From Gilliamella apicola (lineage in GTDB: Bacteria; Pseudomonadota; Gammaproteobacteria; Enterobacterales; Orbaceae): a DNA stretch of 64,000 nt. The stretch is taken from NCBI RefSeq assembly GCF_000599985.1, contig NZ_CP007445.1:2852001-2916000 (forward strand). Reading direction: 5' to 3'. The notes under the pieces are model-generated. The model made no database searches. It saw nothing but the letters and a program-made list of their open reading frames with translations, and was not told the DNA's origin. Made by a program: the position numbers and the translations under genes. Positions 22,345 to 35,285 of this stretch are shown here, piece after piece (position 1 is the stretch's first letter; each line of letters begins with the position of its first letter).

Positions 22345-22353
22345 TGGTATAAT
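22345..22353 (+). promoter_or_regulatory. Extended -10 promoter for parE
   Basis: TGGTATAAT is a perfect TATAAT with the TGn extension, 33 bp upstream of the parE ATG. No good -35 is seen, which is typical of extended -10 promoters. It would drive the parE–parC–djlA–trkH run. Confidence 0.55.
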
Positions 22354-22374
22354 ACACCCCATTTATTTAAATAA

Positions 22375-24276
<1,902 letters not shown>

Positions 24277-24303
24277 CATAAAGAATGATTTAGAGGAACA
24301 ATA

Positions 24304-26529
24304 ATGAGTGAAATAACTCATGACGGAGTAGAAATCCAGTCACTACGCACATTTACAGAAAGTGCTTATTTAAACTATTCAATGTATGTCATTATGGATC
24401 GCGCATTACCTTTTATTGGTGACGGTCTAAAACCTGTACAGCGACGTATTGTTTATGCCATGTCCGAATTAGGGCTAAATGCTCAAGCAAAATTTAAAAA
24501 ATCAGCGCGTACTGTAGGTGATGTACTCGGTAAATACCACCCGCATGGTGATAGTGCATGTTATGAAGCGATGGTGTTAATGGCACAACCATTTTCTTAC
24601 CGTTATCCACTAGTTGATGGACAAGGCAACTGGGGGGCACCTGATGATCCCAAATCATTTGCTGCTATGCGTTACACTGAGTCACGTTTATCAAAGTATG
24701 CGGAATTATTATTAGGTGAATTAGGACAAGGTACCGTTGATTATACACCTAATTTTGATGGTACATTGCAAGAGCCTAAAATGTTACCTGCACGATTACC
24801 AAATATTTTATTAAATGGTACTACAGGTATTGCTGTTGGTATGGCGACAGACATTCCGCCGCATAATATTCGTGAAGTAGCAAATGCCGCCATTATGCTA
24901 GCTGATAATCCTAATGCAACTTTAAGCGAAGTGATGACTCACATTCAAGGACCGGACTTCCCAACCGAGGCCGAAATTATTACCTCACCAGAAGATATTG
25001 CTAAAATATATAAAACAGGTCGTGGTTCAATTCGCATGCGTGCAGTATGGAAAAAAGAAGACGGTGATATTGTTATTACTGATCTACCACATCAAGTTTC
25101 TGGTGCAAAAATCTTAGAGCAAATTGCATCGCAAATGCGAGCTAAAAAATTACCATTGATTGAAGATTTACGCGATGAATCTGATCACGAAAATCCTACT
25201 CGATTGGTTATCGTACCTCGTTCTAATCGTGTTGATTTAGAACAAGTAATGAATCACCTTTTTGCCACCACCGATCTTGAAAAAAGCTATCGGGTAAATA
25301 TGAATATGATTGGGCTAGACAATCGCCCATCAGTAAAAGGTTTGGTTGAAATTCTTACTGAATGGCTAGAATACCGTCGAGCAACAGTTATACGTCGATT
25401 AAATTATCGTTTAGACAAAGTGTTAAAACGACTACATATTTTAGAGGGTCTATTAATTGCTTTCTTAAATATAGACGAAGTGATTGAAATTATTCGCAAT
25501 GAGGAAGATCCAAAAGCTGAGTTAATTCGTCGTTTTGCTCTGACCGAAATTCAAGCAGAAGCTATTTTAGAATTAAAACTTCGTCATTTAGCTAAATTGG
25601 AAGAGATGCGAATTAAAGGTGAACAAAACGAACTTGCTAAAGAACGAGATCAGTTACAGTCATTATTGGCATCGCCACGAAAATTAAATAATTTAATTAA
25701 AAAAGAGCTTCAACAAGATGCCGAAAAATATGGCGATGAGCGTCGTTCTCCGATCGTTGAACGTAGTGAAGCTAAAGCTATTACAGAACAAGAACTCACA
25801 CCATCAGAACCTGTCACTATTGTGTTATCTGAAATGGGTTGGGTAAGATCAGCAAAAGGACATGATATTGATCCTGTTGGTTTAAGTTATAAAGCTGGCG
25901 ATAGTTTTAAAGCTGCAGCCAAAGGTAAAAGCAATCAACCTGTCGTATTCATTGATTCAACTGGCCGAAGTTATGCTATTGAGCCAAATACACTACCATC
26001 AGCACGCGGGCAAGGTGAACCAATAACGGGTAAACTAGCACTACCAGCTGGAGCCACAATTGAGCACTTGTTAATGTCAGCGAGTGAAAATCAAAAATTA
26101 CTGTTAGCCTCTAGCGCTGGTTATGGTTTTATTTGTCAATTCAGTGATTTAGTTACTCGTAATCGTAATGGTAAAGCCATTATCAATTTACCAAACGGTG
26201 CTAAAGTGCTAACGCCAATTGAAATTCTATCTGAAGATAGCTTATTATTATCCATTACTCAAGCTGGACGAATGCTTATCTTCCCTGTAAAAGATTTACC
26301 AGAACTTGCAAAAGGTAAAGGCAATAAAATCATATCATTATCAGGTGCAGACGACAGCCTTGCTTATATACGATTAATCACACCAGAAACATCCTTAACC
26401 TTATATGTTGGTAAACGCAAACTTACGCTCAATCCAGCTGATTTAGAAAAATTTAGAGCGGAACGCGCACGTAAAGGAACAGCTTTACCACGTGGATTAC
26501 AAAAAATAGATCGAATTGAGGTAATTTAA
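24304..26529 (+). CDS. parC: DNA topoisomerase IV subunit A
   Basis: ParC is the DNA-cleaving subunit. The active-site tyrosine is Y124 in AAMRYTESR. The quinolone-resistance region reads [13 protein letters not shown], with S84 and E88 equivalent to the wild-type E. coli S80 and E84, so no classical resistance change is visible. A C-terminal beta-pinwheel domain follows from about residue 490. The product is 741 aa. GAGGAAC precedes the ATG. It lies between parE and djlA with small gaps. Confidence 0.98.
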   Translation: MSEITHDGVEIQSLRTFTESAYLNYSMYVIMDRALPFIGDGLKPVQRRIVYAMSELGLNAQAKFKKSARTVGDVLGKYHPHGDSACYEAMVLMAQPFSYRYPLVDGQGNWGAPDDPKSFAAMRYTESRLSKYAELLLGELGQGTVDYTPNFDGTLQEPKMLPARLPNILLNGTTGIAVGMATDIPPHNIREVANAAIMLADNPNATLSEVMTHIQGPDFPTEAEIITSPEDIAKIYKTGRGSIRMRAVWKKEDGDIVITDLPHQVSGAKILEQIASQMRAKKLPLIEDLRDESDHENPTRLVIVPRSNRVDLEQVMNHLFATTDLEKSYRVNMNMIGLDNRPSVKGLVEILTEWLEYRRATVIRRLNYRLDKVLKRLHILEGLLIAFLNIDEVIEIIRNEEDPKAELIRRFALTEIQAEAILELKLRHLAKLEEMRIKGEQNELAKERDQLQSLLASPRKLNNLIKKELQQDAEKYGDERRSPIVERSEAKAITEQELTPSEPVTIVLSEMGWVRSAKGHDIDPVGLSYKAGDSFKAAAKGKSNQPVVFIDSTGRSYAIEPNTLPSARGQGEPITGKLALPAGATIEHLLMSASENQKLLLASSAGYGFICQFSDLVTRNRNGKAIINLPNGAKVLTPIEILSEDSLLLSITQAGRMLIFPVKDLPELAKGKGNKIISLSGADDSLAYIRLITPETSLTLYVGKRKLTLNPADLEKFRAERARKGTALPRGLQKIDRIEVI

Positions 26530-26533
26530 TAAT

Positions 26534-27376
26534 ATGTCTTTTATTTGGGCGATAATTACAGGTTTTGTCTTAAGCATTATATTAAAATCAAACTGGGGGT
26601 TTTTACTTGGCCTATTCATTGGTCCAAAACTCTACGAATTTTGTAATAAATTGACTGAAGAACCTAAAGGAAACCCAAGACTCTACTTAACCGTTGTTTT
26701 TGAAGTGCTTGGTCATTTAAGTAAAGCTAAAGGTGTTGTGACGCAAGATGATATTAATCTAGCACGTAGATTTATGACCCAATTGCAACTTGATAGCAAT
26801 AGTCGTCAGCTTGCCCAAGAATCCTTTAATCGCGGTAAAGCAAGTGATTACCCACTTAGGGCACGTTTAAGAGAGTTATATAATCAATATCGTTCTAGAC
26901 GTAATGTTTTAAATGTCTTCTGTGAACAGCTTATCCAAGCAGCATTAATCGACGGTCGTTTAGATGATAAAGAATCAGAAATACTCTTTATTGTAGCCGA
27001 TGAATTCAATATTCCTCGTCATCAAATGGCAATTTACATTCAAATGATGATGGGGAGTTATCATTTTCATCAACAAAATTATGACTATCAACACGAACAA
27101 TATAATCAATATCGACACAATAATAATGGCTATGGTGGATATCAAAACAACTCTTCACAACTAAATTTACAAAATGCTTATAATATTCTAGGTGTTAAAC
27201 CATCTGATGATATTGCTACAATAAAAAGAGCTTATCGTAAATTAATGAATGAACATCATCCTGACAAGTTAGTATCTAAAGGATTACCAAAAGAGATGCT
27301 TGAAGCCGCTAAAAAACGGGCACAAGAAATTCAAGCAGCTTATGATCTAATCAAAACTTCTCGTGGTTTTAAATAG
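26534..27376 (+). CDS. djlA: DnaJ-like membrane co-chaperone
   Basis: DjlA is a type III J-protein anchored by one N-terminal helix with the J domain facing the cytoplasm. An N-terminal hydrophobic helix (FIWAIITGFVLSIIL) is followed by a TerB-like helical domain (SKAKGVVTQDDINLARRFM… CEQLIQAALIDGRLDDKESEIL). A Gln/Tyr/Asn-rich linker (about residues 175–215) leads to a C-terminal J domain with the HPDKL motif. It is 280 aa. It starts 4 bp after parC and likely stimulates DnaK and affects envelope stress or capsule signalling as in E. coli. Confidence 0.92.
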   Translation: MSFIWAIITGFVLSIILKSNWGFLLGLFIGPKLYEFCNKLTEEPKGNPRLYLTVVFEVLGHLSKAKGVVTQDDINLARRFMTQLQLDSNSRQLAQESFNRGKASDYPLRARLRELYNQYRSRRNVLNVFCEQLIQAALIDGRLDDKESEILFIVADEFNIPRHQMAIYIQMMMGSYHFHQQNYDYQHEQYNQYRHNNNGYGGYQNNSSQLNLQNAYNILGVKPSDDIATIKRAYRKLMNEHHPDKLVSKGLPKEMLEAAKKRAQEIQAAYDLIKTSRGFK

Positions 27377-27387
27377 AGATAATCAAT

Positions 27388-28836
27388 ATGATGCACTGGC
27401 GCTCAATTCTTAGAATTATAGGTCTGTTAATTGCACTCTTATCGATATTTATGTTACTACCAGCACTGATTGCTCTAATCTATCGTGATGGTGCAGGTGC
27501 TATATTTGTTCGTTCATTTTTCGCCGCATTAATATTAGGTTGTTTACTATGGCTACCGAATCGTCATCAACGCCATGAGCTCAGTACTCGAGAAGGTTTC
27601 TTTATCGTCGTATTATTTTGGGTTGTACTCGGTACAATAGGAGCATTTCCCTTTATTTTCGACACCCATATTAATTTAAATTTAACCACAGCATTTTTCG
27701 AATCGTTTTCCAGCCTAACAACAACAGGTGCAACGACAATTGTACATCTCGATCACCTACCAAAAGCCCTACTTTTTTATAGGCAATTATTACAATGGTT
27801 AGGTGGTATGGGTATTATCGTTTTAGCGGTTGCTATCTTACCGTTATTGGGTGTTGGTGGTATGCAGCTTTATCGCGCTGAAATACCTGGTCCACAAAAA
27901 GACAGTAAAATGCGACCACGTATTGCCGAAACAGCAAAAACACTGTGGTCAATTTATATTTTACTCACAACGCTCTGTGCAATTAGCTTATGGGCTGCCG
28001 GAATGAATATTTTTGATGCTGTTTCACACAGTTTCTCAACCATATCGATGGGTGGATTTTCTACTCACGATGATAATCTTGCTTATTTTAACAGCGCGAC
28101 CATCAACTATATTATTACTATTTTCCTAATTTTATCGGGTTGTAATTTTGCGTTACATTTTGCCGCATTAAATGGATTATCAATTAAGGTATACTGGCGA
28201 GACCAAGAGTTTAGAACTTTTATCTTTATTTTGCTTATTTTAATTGTGATTTGTGCGTGTGGAGTTTATTTTTATCAGGTAAAACACAAATTAAGTATAG
28301 ACAAAATAATACTGCAAGTTGTATCTGTCGCAGCAACAGCAGGGTTTACCGTTGATGATATCAATACTTGGCCGTCATTACTTCCGCTGTTTTTACTATG
28401 CGCATCGTTTATTGGTGGATGTGCAGGTTCAACAGGCGGTGGTTTAAAAGTCGTTCGAGTATTATTACTATTTATGCAAGGTTCACGAGAGTTAAAACGC
28501 CTTATTCATCCCAATGCTATCTATACATTGAAACTAAACAATCGTGTAGTACCAGAACGAATTATTGAAGCTGTTTGGGGATTTTTCTCGGCATATGCCT
28601 TAGTCTTTTTAGTCAGCTTATTTATCATTATGGCAACAGGTGTTGCGGCCTCTGATTCTTTCTACATTGTGGCTTCATCACTCAATAACTTAGGTGTTGG
28701 CCTTGGAAGTGTAAGTGATAATTTCGCTAGTGTTAGCGACATGGTTAAATGGGTCATGATAGTTGATATGTTATTTGGTCGATTAGAAATATTTACCTTA
28801 CTTGTTTTATTTACACCAACCTTCTGGCGAAACTGA
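27388..28836 (+). CDS. trkH: Trk system potassium uptake permease
   Basis: TrkH/TrkG is the K+-conducting subunit of the Trk system and works with cytosolic TrkA. Four P-loop-like repeats are visible by their short Gly-containing filters: SSLTTTGATT, FSTISMGGFSTHD, SVAATAGFTVDD and SSLNNLGVGLG. WLGGMGIIVLAVAILPLLGVGGMQLYRAE and CAGSTGGGLKVVR are family signatures. The product is 482 aa, equal to E. coli TrkH/TrkG. Either of two adjacent ATG codons may start it. It is the fourth gene after parE; trkA is not in the window. Confidence 0.95.
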   Translation: MMHWRSILRIIGLLIALLSIFMLLPALIALIYRDGAGAIFVRSFFAALILGCLLWLPNRHQRHELSTREGFFIVVLFWVVLGTIGAFPFIFDTHINLNLTTAFFESFSSLTTTGATTIVHLDHLPKALLFYRQLLQWLGGMGIIVLAVAILPLLGVGGMQLYRAEIPGPQKDSKMRPRIAETAKTLWSIYILLTTLCAISLWAAGMNIFDAVSHSFSTISMGGFSTHDDNLAYFNSATINYIITIFLILSGCNFALHFAALNGLSIKVYWRDQEFRTFIFILLILIVICACGVYFYQVKHKLSIDKIILQVVSVAATAGFTVDDINTWPSLLPLFLLCASFIGGCAGSTGGGLKVVRVLLLFMQGSRELKRLIHPNAIYTLKLNNRVVPERIIEAVWGFFSAYALVFLVSLFIIMATGVAASDSFYIVASSLNNLGVGLGSVSDNFASVSDMVKWVMIVDMLFGRLEIFTLLVLFTPTFWRN

Positions 28837-28880
28837 TTTTATACTGAAACGTATAGTTAATCTGAAACTTTTTGACAAAA
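28837..28880 (+). repeat. Dispersed 44-bp intergenic repeat, copy 1
   Basis: This stretch directly after the trkH stop is identical, but for one base, to 48880–48923. It contains CTGAAAC twice, 18 bp apart (28844–28850 and 28862–28868). The flanks of the two copies are unrelated. The role is unknown; possibilities are a regulator or processing site shared by two loci, or a small repetitive extragenic element. Confidence 0.85.
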
Positions 28881-28979
28881 TAAACAATTTTTATAAATAT
28901 TTTATTGATTATTTGGTCAATTACAGCCAGAATTACACGGCAGCATGTGCTGTGTTCATTAGAGGTAATCACCTGACAT

Positions 28980-30554
28980 ATGGAATGGATCATGGATCCT
29001 ACAATCTGGATTGGTTTATCCACTCTAGTTGTACTTGAAATCGTCCTTGGTATTGATAATATTGTCTTTATAGCCATTCTTGCCGAGAAACTTCCATCTC
29101 ACCAACGAGATAAAGCCCGTATAACCGGTCTTGCATTTGCATTAATTACCCGAGTTTTATTATTAATGATAGCTGGTTGGTTAGTTACTCTTGATACACC
29201 ACTATTTTCAAAATTTGGTATTACGTTCAATGCGCGCCAATTAATTATGTTTATTGGAGGACTATTTTTGCTTTTCAAAGCAACGATGGAGCTTAATGAA
29301 CGCCTTGAAGGCTCTGCCCATGAAGAAGGAAAACCGAAAAAAACCTCACATTTTTGGACAGTGGTTGCCCAAATCGTGGTACTTGATGCAGTATTTTCTT
29401 TAGATTCTGTAATTACCGCTGTGGGTATGGTTGAACATATTCCCGTGATGATTGTTGCTGTATGTATTGCCATTGCCATTATGATGGTTGCCAGTGGACC
29501 TTTAGCTAATTTTGTTAACTCACATCCAACCATTGTCATTCTTTGTTTAAGCTTCTTACTGATGATTGGCTTTAGCTTAGTAGCAGAAGGATTTGGGTTT
29601 ATTATTCCTAAAGGTTATTTATATGCAGCGATTGGATTCTCAATCATGATTGAATTTTTCAATCAATTAGCTATTTTTAATCGTCGTAAAATATTAAACA
29701 AAAAACCATTACGTGAACGTACCGCCGAAGCTGTTTTGCATTTACTTAAAGGGGATGCAGAAGAAGATCCTGAAACTCACACTATTGATGTGGTATCAGA
29801 TACTAATAAAAAAGTTTCCGTATTTAACCATCAAGAATTAAGTATGGTCGAACGGGTACTTGGACTTGCTCAGCGTTCAGTCAGTAGTGTTATGACATCA
29901 CGACTAGATGTTGATATGGTTAATATTAATGATGATCGTGAAGTAATTCTAAAAGAAATTTTTGATAATCCTCATTCACGTTTAGTTGTCACTGATAACG
30001 CCTCAATTGATGAACCGTTGGGTATCATTCAAGTAAACGATCTTTTAAAAGATATGATCCAAAGCAAAAAATCAATTGATATTAATTCATTGATTAAGCA
30101 GCCTCTTATCTTCCCAGAGACGGTCTCTTTATTGGTTGCGCTTGAGCAATTTAAAAAGGCTAAAACCCACTTTGCTTTTGTTGTTGATGAATTTGGCTCA
30201 ATGCAAGGCGTTGTCTCGGTAACAGACATTATTGAAACGATTGCGGGTGATTTTCCAACTGAAGAAGAGGAAATTGATGCTAAACATGATATTCAATGTA
30301 TAGATGATAATAGTTGGATTGCTAATGGCTATATTCCTGTTGAAGAATTAGTTCGTTTTGTACCTATACCCATTGATGATAAACGCGAATATCATACTCT
30401 GGCAGGATTGCTAATGGAAAAAGCCCAACATTTACTAAATGTTGGTGAAACGATACAAATTGGAGATTATCTATTCGAAATTGCCGAGATAGAAAGTCAC
30501 CGTATTCTCAAAGTCAAAATTACTTTGAATAAACCTGATGATGTATCTGAGTAG
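28980..30554 (+). CDS. yegH: TerC-domain / CBS / CorC_HlyC inner-membrane protein, YegH-like
   Basis: An N-terminal TerC-type membrane domain with about seven helices ([67 protein letters not shown]) is followed by a CBS pair (about residues 290–420) and a CorC_HlyC transporter-associated domain ([11 protein letters not shown]… [21 protein letters not shown]). The whole chain aligns with E. coli YegH. The TerC domain is linked to metal (Mn2+) export in related proteins, but YegH itself is not characterised. The ATG at 28980 matches the YegH start MEWI. Its AGAGGT site lies in a small AGGT…ACCT inverted repeat. The product is 524 aa. Confidence 0.88.
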   Translation: MEWIMDPTIWIGLSTLVVLEIVLGIDNIVFIAILAEKLPSHQRDKARITGLAFALITRVLLLMIAGWLVTLDTPLFSKFGITFNARQLIMFIGGLFLLFKATMELNERLEGSAHEEGKPKKTSHFWTVVAQIVVLDAVFSLDSVITAVGMVEHIPVMIVAVCIAIAIMMVASGPLANFVNSHPTIVILCLSFLLMIGFSLVAEGFGFIIPKGYLYAAIGFSIMIEFFNQLAIFNRRKILNKKPLRERTAEAVLHLLKGDAEEDPETHTIDVVSDTNKKVSVFNHQELSMVERVLGLAQRSVSSVMTSRLDVDMVNINDDREVILKEIFDNPHSRLVVTDNASIDEPLGIIQVNDLLKDMIQSKKSIDINSLIKQPLIFPETVSLLVALEQFKKAKTHFAFVVDEFGSMQGVVSVTDIIETIAGDFPTEEEEIDAKHDIQCIDDNSWIANGYIPVEELVRFVPIPIDDKREYHTLAGLLMEKAQHLLNVGETIQIGDYLFEIAEIESHRILKVKITLNKPDDVSE

Positions 30555-30641
30555 AACAGTGCCTAGTGCACTGTACAGACTAGAATAACGCTTGACCTAA
30601 ATAAATAACAAGCAATAATTATGCGGTAAAATTTTTTTTAA

Positions 30642-30672
30642 AGATGTGGACTGACAATGCCTCATCTTTTTT
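30642..30672 (+). terminator. Intrinsic terminator after yegH
   Basis: AGATG-t-GG pairs with CC-t-CATCT around a 10-base loop, followed by TTTTTT. It lies about 90 bp past the yegH stop and about 80 bp before adeP, separating the two transcripts. Confidence 0.65.
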
Positions 30673-30751
30673 ATTTTTTACTTTTGGTAAAAAATAAATA
30701 GTACAACGTAAAATACGTTCATTCTTGACAACCAAAATTGGGCTTTAATTT

Positions 30752-32062
30752 ATGAATTCAATATTCGAAAAAATATTTCAATTGAAAGAAAAAAAAACAA
30801 CTGTCGGTACTGAAATTATCGCTGGTTGTACCACCTTTCTTACGATGGTCTATATAATCTTCGTCAATCCTTCCATTTTATCTGCAACGGGTATGGATAC
30901 TTCAGCTGTATTTGTGTTAACTTGCGTCGTTACAGCCTTTGCCACTATTTTAATGGGTTTATTTGCCAATTTACCTATTGCTTTAGCCCCAGCAATGGGA
31001 CTTAACGTCTTTTTTGCTTATGGAATATGTGGTGCAATGGGTTACTCATGGCAAATAGGTATGGGAGCGATATTTTGGGGATCGCTCGTATTTTTTGTAT
31101 TATCATTATTGAAAGTTCGCCATTGGTTAATTGAACACATTCCACAATGTTTACGCGTTGGTATTAGTGCTGGTATTGGCCTATTTATTGCTTTTATGGG
31201 CTTTCAAAATATGGGTATTGTCGTTTCTTCGCCGGCAACACTATTAACCATGGGAAATATTTTATCGCTAAAAGTATTACTCGGTTCACTGGGCTTTTTT
31301 ATTATTATAATTTTAGCTGCGCGTAACTTTCATGCAGCAGTGCTTGTTTCGATTTTTGTTGTAACGTTGCTTGCGCTTTGGTTAGATCCAAACATTAATT
31401 ATCAAGGTATAGCATCTATCCCACCAAGTGTAACTCCTGTTGTCGGTCATGTTGACCTTGCTGGTTCATTCAACATCGGTATTATGGGTGTAATCTTCTC
31501 AGTTATGATTGTCAGCTTATTTGATTCATCTGGAACAATTCTGGCATTAACCGATAAAGCGGGTATTTGTGATGAAAAAGGTCGCTTTCCAAAAATGCGT
31601 CAAGCGTTATTAATTGATAGTTTTAGCTCATCACTTGGTGGCTTATTCGGTACATCATCTGTATTAACCTATATTGAAAGCTCTTCAGGTATCTCTGTTG
31701 GTGGTCGTACAGGCTTAACGGCAGTGGTTGTTGGATTATTATTTTTAATGATGACCTTTTTATCGCCATTAGCTCACCTTGTACCAAATTATGCTACCTC
31801 TGGTGCGCTTATTTTTGTTGGAATTTTAATGGTTTCAAGCTTAGTTAAAGTCAATTGGTCAGATTTAACTGATGCAACACCAGCATTTATCACCGCATTA
31901 ATGATGCCATTTGCCTTCGCGATTACAGAAGGTGTTGCACTTGGTTTTATCTCTTATGTCGTATTAAAAACTTGTACAGGTAAATTTAAAGAACTCAACC
32001 TTTGCGTTATTATTTTTGCTATATTATTTGCTTTAAAATTTATCTTTATTGATCATCATTAA
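30752..32062 (+). CDS. adeP: Adenine (purine) permease, NCS2/AzgA-like
   Basis: This is an integral-membrane nucleobase:proton symporter with about 13 helices. E. coli AdeP/AdeQ aligns along the whole length: VGTEIIAGCTTFLTMVYIIFVNP, MGLFANLPIALAPAMGLNVFFAY, GIGLFIAFMG, SLFDSSGTILALTDKAG, GTSSVLTYIESSSGISVGGRTGLTAVVVGLLF and MMPFAFAITEGVALGFISY. High adenine specificity is inferred from that similarity. It is 436 aa. No purine riboswitch is visible upstream. Confidence 0.9.
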   Translation: MNSIFEKIFQLKEKKTTVGTEIIAGCTTFLTMVYIIFVNPSILSATGMDTSAVFVLTCVVTAFATILMGLFANLPIALAPAMGLNVFFAYGICGAMGYSWQIGMGAIFWGSLVFFVLSLLKVRHWLIEHIPQCLRVGISAGIGLFIAFMGFQNMGIVVSSPATLLTMGNILSLKVLLGSLGFFIIIILAARNFHAAVLVSIFVVTLLALWLDPNINYQGIASIPPSVTPVVGHVDLAGSFNIGIMGVIFSVMIVSLFDSSGTILALTDKAGICDEKGRFPKMRQALLIDSFSSSLGGLFGTSSVLTYIESSSGISVGGRTGLTAVVVGLLFLMMTFLSPLAHLVPNYATSGALIFVGILMVSSLVKVNWSDLTDATPAFITALMMPFAFAITEGVALGFISYVVLKTCTGKFKELNLCVIIFAILFALKFIFIDHH

Positions 32063-32070
32063 TTCAATTT

Positions 32071-32100
32071 TATTTCTACCGTTTTATAACGGTAGAAATA
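32071..32100. terminator. Hairpin after adeP, possible terminator
   Basis: A perfect 13-bp inverted repeat (32071–32083 with 32088–32100) with a TTAT loop lies 8 bp after adeP. The T-rich tract is on its left, so a plus-strand U-run is poor. It may terminate or stabilise the adeP transcript. Confidence 0.5.
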
Positions 32101-32245
32101 ATCCTATCAATTAGTCCTCACCAAGCTTGCTACACACAAAATCTATTAACGTGTTTTTCATGATTTAATCTGAAGTTATCATTTAAATTAAATTGGAAAT
32201 GGCAAATTATCAATAACTCACCTATTCAACAAACACTCCTTTAGC

Positions 32246-32267
32246 TAATTTGATCTACATCACAAAA
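32246..32267 (+). promoter_or_regulatory. CRP-like site upstream of xylE
   Basis: TTTGA-N6-TCACA (32249–32253 and 32260–32264) matches the CRP consensus TGTGA-N6-TCACA at nine of ten core bases. A TATAGT at 32283–32288 could be the -10, which would put the site near -40, the class II position. This fits catabolite control of the xylose operon. Confidence 0.65.
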
Positions 32268-32342
32268 ACTAAAAAACATAAATATAGTACAAAATTTAAT
32301 AATTGTTGTTGTGCTTAATATTCATGCATATTGATTAAACAG

Positions 32343-32373
32343 TTTCAGATCTAATTGAAACCTAATTTGATAA
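32343..32373 (+). promoter_or_regulatory. Putative XylR operator upstream of xylE
   Basis: This segment and 37006–37034 share TTTC…ATCT…GAAA…CC.AATTTGATAA, in front of the two xylose sub-operons. The motif resembles the XylR-binding region of E. coli xylA as I remember it. It lies just 7 bp before the xylE ribosome site, downstream of the proposed promoter, which is odd for an activator. The assignment is inference from the shared motif. Confidence 0.4.
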
Positions 32374-32389
32374 ACAAGCAGGTATGAAT

Positions 32390-33832
32390 ATGAGTAAGCA
32401 TTATAATTCTTTATATGTTTTCCGAATTACTTTAGTTGCAACTTTAGGAGGTCTATTATTTGGTTATGATACAGCCGTTATCTCTGGAACAGTTGAATCC
32501 ATATTTAAAGTTTTTGTTGAACCACAACATTTAAGTGAGACTGCTGCAAATTCCTTATTAGGTTTCTGTGTAGCAAGTGCTTTAATTGGTTGTATTATTG
32601 GCGGTTTAATGGGAGGTTATTTAAGTAATCGTTTTGGACGTCGAAATTCATTACTAATTGCAGCATTTTTATTCTTTATCGCTGCAATTGGATCCGCTTG
32701 GCCTGAACTAGGATTTCATACAATAGAATCTCAACAAATACCTTATTATTTAGCTCAATATGTCCCTCATTTTGTGTTTTATCGCATCATCGGTGGTATT
32801 GGTGTTGGCTTAGCTTCTATGTTATCACCTATGTACATAGCTGAAGTGGCACCAGCAGAAATCCGAGGTAAGCTAGTATCGTTTAACCAATTTGCTATTA
32901 TTTTTGGACAACTTTTAGTTTATTGTGTTAATTACGGTATAGCAAGTTCAGGCGATCAAGTTTGGTTAAATATAGTTGGTTGGAGATATATGTTTTTATC
33001 TTTAGCCATTCCAGCATTACTATTTTTTGGATTATTATTCACAGTACCGGAAAGCCCTCGTTGGTTAACCGCACAAAATAAAATAAACAAAGCTCAACAT
33101 ATTCTTTCTAACATTTTAGGAAATCAAAAAGCCGATCAAGCATTAAAAAGCATTATCGATTCCCTATCATCCAATTGTGATAAAAAAAGTAGTTCATTAT
33201 TAAAATATGGTATAGGGGTTATTATCATTGGAATTTTATTATCTGCATTTCAACAATTAATGGGAATTAATGTTGTTCTTTATTATGCGCCAGAAGTGTT
33301 TAAAACATTAGGTGCTAGTACTGATTCAGCATTATTACAAACCATTGTAGTGGGTATTATCAATCTATCTTTTACTACCATTGCTATTTTTACCGTTGAT
33401 AAATTTGGTCGAAAACCATTACAAATAATTGGTGCCATTGGCATGGCAATAGGCATGATCACGTTAGGCACTACATTTTATTTACAGATATCAGCCAGTA
33501 TTGCTCTTGCTGCAATGTTGTTTTATATCGCTTCTTTTGCTATCTCCTGGGGACCTGTATGCTGGGTATTATTATCAGAAATATTCCCCAACTCTATCCG
33601 AAGTAAAGCTTTATCCATTGCTGTTGCAGCACAGTGGATCACAAATTACCTAGTATCTTGGACTTTTCCAATTATGGATAAAAATACCTATCTTATCTCT
33701 CATTTTAATAACGGTTTTGCCTATTGGCTATACGGTGCAATTAGCATAATGGCAGCTATTTTTATCTGGAAATGGCTTCCTGAAACAAAAGGAAAATCTT
33801 TAGAAGAACTTGAAAATTTCTGGAATAAATAA
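32390..33832 (+). CDS. xylE: D-xylose:proton symporter
   Basis: XylE is an inner-membrane sugar porter of the major facilitator superfamily with 12 helices. It closely follows E. coli XylE: TLGGLLFGYDTAVISGTVES, SNRFGRRNSLLIAA, RIIGGIGVGLASMLSPMYIAEVAPAEIRGKLVSFNQFAIIFGQLLVY, VPESPRWL, QQLMGINVVLYYAPEVFKTLG, DKFGRKPLQIIG and PETKGKSLEELE. I prefer the second ATG (32390), 7 bp after AGG; the ATG 6 bp upstream abuts it. The product is 480 aa. xylA follows 39 bp downstream. Confidence 0.95.
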   Translation: MSKHYNSLYVFRITLVATLGGLLFGYDTAVISGTVESIFKVFVEPQHLSETAANSLLGFCVASALIGCIIGGLMGGYLSNRFGRRNSLLIAAFLFFIAAIGSAWPELGFHTIESQQIPYYLAQYVPHFVFYRIIGGIGVGLASMLSPMYIAEVAPAEIRGKLVSFNQFAIIFGQLLVYCVNYGIASSGDQVWLNIVGWRYMFLSLAIPALLFFGLLFTVPESPRWLTAQNKINKAQHILSNILGNQKADQALKSIIDSLSSNCDKKSSSLLKYGIGVIIIGILLSAFQQLMGINVVLYYAPEVFKTLGASTDSALLQTIVVGIINLSFTTIAIFTVDKFGRKPLQIIGAIGMAIGMITLGTTFYLQISASIALAAMLFYIASFAISWGPVCWVLLSEIFPNSIRSKALSIAVAAQWITNYLVSWTFPIMDKNTYLISHFNNGFAYWLYGAISIMAAIFIWKWLPETKGKSLEELENFWNK

Positions 33833-33871
33833 ATCAGAATCTAATTTAAAAACAATATTAAGGAGAACATT

Positions 33872-35191
33872 ATGAAACATTACTATGACAAAATAGAACG
33901 CATTAATTACGAAGGAACACAAACTGATAACCCTTTCGCCTTTCGGCATTATAATCCAAGCCAAATCATTTTAGGTAAAACCATGGCTGAACACTTACGC
34001 TTTTCTATCTGTTACTGGCATACTTTTTGTTGGGCTGGAACGGATATGTTTGGTTCAGGATCGTTTAACTATCCATGGCAATCTAGTGATGATCCATTAA
34101 GTAACGCAAAAGCTAAAGCTGATGTTGCCTTTGAGTTTTTATATAAAATGAATGTACCTTTTTATGCATTTCATGATGTAGATGTTGCACCTGAAGGCAA
34201 TTCGATTCAGGAATATATCAATAATTTATCAATAATGACCGATATATTGCTAGAAAAGCAACAGCAAACAGGCGTTAACTTACTATGGGGTACAGCTAAT
34301 TGTTTCACCAATCCAAAATATGCAGCTGGTGCGGCGACAAATCCAGACCCAGAAGTTTTTGCTTGTGCAGCAACACAAGTTGTACATGCCATGAATGCAA
34401 CTCATAAACTAGGTGGACAAAATTATGTACTATGGGGAGGACGAGAAGGATACGAAACATTATTAAATACTGATTTACGTAAAGAGCGAGAACAAGTTGG
34501 TAAATTTATGCAACTTGTAGTTGAAAACAAACATAAAATTGGTTTTAACGGTACTTTACTTATTGAACCTAAACCACAAGAGCCGACTAAACACCAATAT
34601 GATTATGATGTCGCAACCATTTATGGATTTTTAAAACAATTTGGTTTAGAAAAAGAGATTAAAGTGAACATCGAAGCCAACCATGCGACACTTGCCGGCC
34701 ATTCATTCCAGCATGAAGTAGCCTCTGCCTTTGCTTTAGATATATTTGGATCACTTGATGCTAACCGTGGCGATCCACAACTAGGCTGGGATACCGATCA
34801 ATTTCCAAACAGTGTGGAAGAAAATACTCTTGTCATGTATGAAATTCTTAAAAATGGCGGATTTACAACGGGAGGATTGAATTTTGACGCGAAAATCCGC
34901 CGTCAAAGTGTTGATAAATATGATGCATTTTATGGACATATTGGTGCAATGGATACCATGGCATTGTCATTAAAATGTGCGGCAAAAATGATTGAAGATA
35001 ATGCACTGAATCAAAAAGTCACTGACCGTTATGCAGGTTGGAGTAACAACTTAGGTAAAGAGATATTACAAGGCAATATGACGCTACAAGATATTGCTCA
35101 ATATAGTCTTTCCCACAATTTACAACCAAAACCATACAGTGGAGAACAAGAGAAATTAGAAAATCTCGTTAATAAGTTTATTTTTGGCTAG
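33872..35191 (+). CDS. xylA: Xylose isomerase
   Basis: XylA converts D-xylose to D-xylulose in the cytoplasm. It is a TIM barrel with two divalent metal sites. Signature blocks are [13 protein letters not shown] (catalytic His), [56 protein letters not shown] (metal-binding Glu), [34 protein letters not shown] and [11 protein letters not shown]. The length is 439 aa, one shorter than E. coli. GGAGAA precedes the ATG. It lies between xylE and xylB. Confidence 0.98.
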   Translation: MKHYYDKIERINYEGTQTDNPFAFRHYNPSQIILGKTMAEHLRFSICYWHTFCWAGTDMFGSGSFNYPWQSSDDPLSNAKAKADVAFEFLYKMNVPFYAFHDVDVAPEGNSIQEYINNLSIMTDILLEKQQQTGVNLLWGTANCFTNPKYAAGAATNPDPEVFACAATQVVHAMNATHKLGGQNYVLWGGREGYETLLNTDLRKEREQVGKFMQLVVENKHKIGFNGTLLIEPKPQEPTKHQYDYDVATIYGFLKQFGLEKEIKVNIEANHATLAGHSFQHEVASAFALDIFGSLDANRGDPQLGWDTDQFPNSVEENTLVMYEILKNGGFTTGGLNFDAKIRRQSVDKYDAFYGHIGAMDTMALSLKCAAKMIEDNALNQKVTDRYAGWSNNLGKEILQGNMTLQDIAQYSLSHNLQPKPYSGEQEKLENLVNKFIFG

Positions 35192-35285
35192 CAATATTGT
35201 TGAATATAATAAAGTCAGAGCTACTATATTGAAACCATTATTTGGTAATAGCAATAGCTCTGATGGCAACACAATGGAGAAGACT

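Noticed and set aside
28881..28979. Manganese (yybP-ykoY) riboswitch upstream of the TerC-domain gene
   Set aside because: No matching conserved core is visible; the leader is short and only has weak pairing near the ribosome site.
30555..30751. Purine riboswitch before the adenine permease
   Set aside because: The terminator here is best explained as the end of yegH, and no purine aptamer core was found.
34207..34392. Antisense open frames within xylA and other genes
   Set aside because: They are shadows of strongly conserved genes on the other strand.
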